Positions 62,295 to 64,000 of a stretch of DNA of 64,000 nt are shown here, one piece after another. Origin of the DNA: Edolisoma coerulescens. Its lineage: Eukaryota > Chordata > Aves > Passeriformes > Campephagidae. The stretch spans positions 370,967 to 434,966 of the forward strand of contig VWZW01007078.1 of NCBI GenBank assembly GCA_013397115.1. The letters are read 5' to 3'. Made by a program: the position numbers and the translations under genes. Every line of letters starts with the position of its first letter. The stretch's first letter is position 1. The notes below the pieces were generated by a model. That model worked only from the letters and a program-made list of their open reading frames with translations. It had not been told where the DNA came from and made no database searches.

Positions 62295-62471
62295 AATCAC
62301 AGAATCCCTGAGGTTGGAAAATACCTTTAAGATCACCGAGTCCAACCATTCCCAGCACTGCCAAGGCCACCACTGAGCCATGTCCCCAAGTGCCACATCC
62401 ACAGGGCTTTGAAATCCCTGCAGGGATGGGGACTCCAGCACTGCCCTGGGCAGCTGTGCCAGGGCTGGACA
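62295..62471 (-). mobile_element. CR1 LINE 3' tip
   Basis: A minus-strand tip with 'cacagaatccctgaggttgg' and 'gccacatccacagggctttg'. It is inverted relative to 61281-61650. Confidence 0.92.
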
Positions 62472-62637
62472 ACTCAAATTCTTCACTCAGACACTCTGAT
62501 CTGAAAAGGATCCATTCTTAATCCCTTTTGCCAACATGAATTCTATGCCTGGAGCAAGTTTTTAATTCTAATTTCAAAAAGTTCCCCTCCAAACCCCTGC
62601 TGTGTGCCCAGAGATGGGCTGGGAGCACAGGAAGAAC

Positions 62638-63040
62638 AAGGCTCTGGAGCCAGGCTGGGAGAGCTGGGGGGGTTCACCTGGAGAAGAGAAGGATCCAGGG
62701 AGACCTCAGAGCCCTTCCAGTGCCTAAAGGGGCTCCAGGAGAGCTGGAGAGGGACTTGGGACAAGGCATGGAGGGACAGGACACAGGGAAGGGCTTCCCA
62801 CTGCCAGAGGGCAGGGTTAGATGGGAGATTGGGAAGGAATTGTTCCCTGTGAGGGTGGGGAGGCCCTGGCACAGGGTGCCCAGAGAAGCTGTGGCTGCCC
62901 CTGGATCCCTGGAAGTGTCCAAGGCCAGGTTGGACGGGGCTTGGAGCAACCTGGGCTAGTGGGAGGTGTCCCTGCCCATGGCAGGGGGTGGCACTGGATG
63001 GGCTTTAAGGTCCCTTCCACTCCCAATGAGTCTATCATTG
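62638..63040 (+). mobile_element. CR1 LINE 3' fragment
   Basis: A sense copy with 'ctggagccaggctgggagag', 'ccagagggcagggttagatg', 'gctgtggctgcccctggatc' and a degraded tail around 63001-63040. Confidence 0.94.
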
Positions 63041-63367
63041 ACACGTCCAATTAAACTAATTAACAAATTCTGAAAAGAAGGGCACCAGAGTTTACACTGA
63101 AAACACCTAGAAAGTTCCATGTGCAAATGCAGATTTGTTTTCCTCAATTCACATCTTCATTTCCCAACGGAAACCTCATTTGTTAGGAGTCTGTATTGCC
63201 CAGATTTCCTGCAGCCCAGCAAACAAACTCACCAGACCCCGAGCTCTCGGTTAAGGGTGACCTGACACCACAAAGTCCTGTCAGAAATGGGGAGCCCAAG
63301 TTCTCAATCACCTCAGAGGCAAAAGTGAAGCTCTTTGTTTCCAATACCAGGGAAATTTAAACAAAAT

Positions 63368-63820
63368 TCATGGAATCATGGAACATCCAGAGCTGGGAGG
63401 GACCCACCAGGATCATGGAGTCCAACTCCTGGCCCTGCGCAGACACCCCAACAATCCCACCCTGGGCATCCCTGAGAGCGTTGTCCAAACCCTCCTGGAG
63501 CTCTGGCAGCCTCGGGGCTGTGCCCATTCCCTGGGGAGCTGTTCCAGTGCCCGACCACCCTCTGGGGGAAGAACCTTTCCCTGATATCCATCCCAAATTC
63601 CCCTGACACAGCTCCAGCCGTTCCCTGGGCCCTGTCCCTGTCACAGGGAGCAGAGATCAGAGCTGCCCCTCGGGAGGAGCTGCAGCCCCCGGTGAGGTCT
63701 GACCTCAGTCCCCTCTGCTCCAGCTGAACACACCCAGTGCCCTCAGTCCCTCCTCGTTTGGCTCCTCCAGACCCTTCCCCACCTCCAGAGCCTCCTCTGG
63801 AGGCTCTCTAAAAGCTGTGC
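63368..63820 (-). mobile_element. CR1 LINE 3' fragment, distinct GC-rich subfamily
   Basis: It begins 'atggaatcatggaacatcca' and 'gagctgggagggacccacca', then 'gaacctttccctgatatcca' and 'gtcacagggagcagagatca'. The tail differs from all the other copies. The GC-rich DNA from 63820 to the window end may be more of the same element but could not be assigned. Confidence 0.85.
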
Positions 63821-64000
63821 ACAGGCAGAGGTTGAGCTCAGCTCCAGCGCTGCCCCGGGAGTGACCCAAGCACCAAACCCACCACCTGCCACGTCCCCTG
63901 GGTGTCCCCAGCACCCCTGGGCTGGAGGTGTCTCCCCTCCAACACACAGCCAGAGATGGCACCAGGCCCCCAGCAGGACAAGCTGTCCCTAAAGGTGTCC

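Larger units (their letters stand above)
6270..64000 (-). other. PINX1: PINX1 gene, 5' end outside window
   Basis: PINX1 encodes a nucleolar G-patch protein. In mammals it binds TRF1 and telomerase and restrains telomere lengthening, stimulates the DEAH helicase DHX15 through its G-patch, and is also found at kinetochores; the yeast relative (Pxr1/Gno1) works with Prp43 in rRNA and snoRNA maturation. Six minus-strand exons join in frame and match the family in order: W-S-V-D-P entry motif, G-patch, D-N-W-I-A-H-Q-D-D-F segment, R-V-H-Y-M-K-F segment, C-I-F-G segment, E-Y-F-A-K-R-M motif and a lysine-rich tail. The gene boundaries are approximate: the left end rests on a candidate poly(A) signal and the right end is open, because no exon encoding the initiator methionine was found up to 64000. 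In mammals the SOX7 gene lies on the 3' side; no HMG-box coding sequence is present in the 6 kb of flank seen here. The identification is from family knowledge and the exon match; the expression details are inferred. Confidence 0.95.
59753..64000 (-). other. PINX1 intron 1, partial
   Basis: This is sequence upstream of exon 2. It contains five CR1 copies in both orientations and a MIR-like remnant. I searched the minus strand for an initiator exon encoding an M-S-M-L-A-E-like start and found none, so the promoter and exon 1 should lie further right. The GC-rich last 600 bp is CR1 rather than a clear CpG island. Confidence 0.75.

Noticed and set aside
59753..64000. PINX1 exon 1 and promoter
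   Set aside because: The minus strand was scanned for an M-S-M-L-A-E-like start with a phase-1 donor and none was found. The GC-rich right end is mostly CR1.
1..64000. tRNA, rRNA, CRISPR, operon or prophage-like features
   Set aside because: None was seen. The window is an intronic/intergenic bird locus. The tRNA-like stretch at 23466-23525 lacks a foldable acceptor stem and fits a SINE head better.

Overview
This is vertebrate, and specifically bird, nuclear DNA. About three dozen 3' ends of CR1 LINEs are scattered on both strands, the intergenic and intronic DNA is otherwise sparse in repeats, and the one recognisable protein-coding gene has vertebrate exon/intron structure. The abundance of the CR1 subtype ending in a 'ggttggaagggacctt'-like tail suggests a neoavian bird, perhaps a passerine, but the species cannot be read from this window.

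The only gene I can support is PINX1 (PIN2/TERF1-interacting telomerase inhibitor 1, a G-patch protein), on the minus strand. Six coding exons lie in the window: exon 2 (59643-59752), exon 3 (57784-57876), exon 4 (57362-57440), exon 5 (53593-53685), exon 6 (51041-51117) and the terminal coding exon 7 (6697-7302). All have GT-AG borders and the reading phase closes at every junction. The short first coding exon and the promoter are not found and should lie beyond 64000. The joined exons give about 352 codons plus a missing N-terminus of roughly six residues, against 328 residues in human PINX1.

Layout: 1-6270 is 3' flank without a gene; about 6270-6696 is the PINX1 3' UTR, holding a 17-bp tandem repeat; 7303-51040 is a 43.7-kb last intron carrying most of the CR1 copies and a 56-N gap; 51041-59752 is the compact exon 2-6 block; 59753-64000 is part of intron 1. 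Four older tRNA-type (MIR-like) SINE fossils and a few microsatellites complete the repeat content.

The main points for a second look are these. Exon 6 starts with a strong 5' splice-site sequence directly after its acceptor, the signature of a recursive-splicing exon, and its skipping would give a truncated G-patch-only protein. The C-terminal exon lacks the F-x-L-x-P motif by which mammalian PinX1 docks on TRF1. Three single-N positions each lie in a CR1 copy at an apparent jump in the element, which suggests collapsed assembly gaps. Inverted CR1 copies flank exons 2-4. Several CpG-dense or homeodomain-rich stretches in the large intron are candidate regulatory DNA. I see no prokaryotic, CRISPR or novel defence-type system here.
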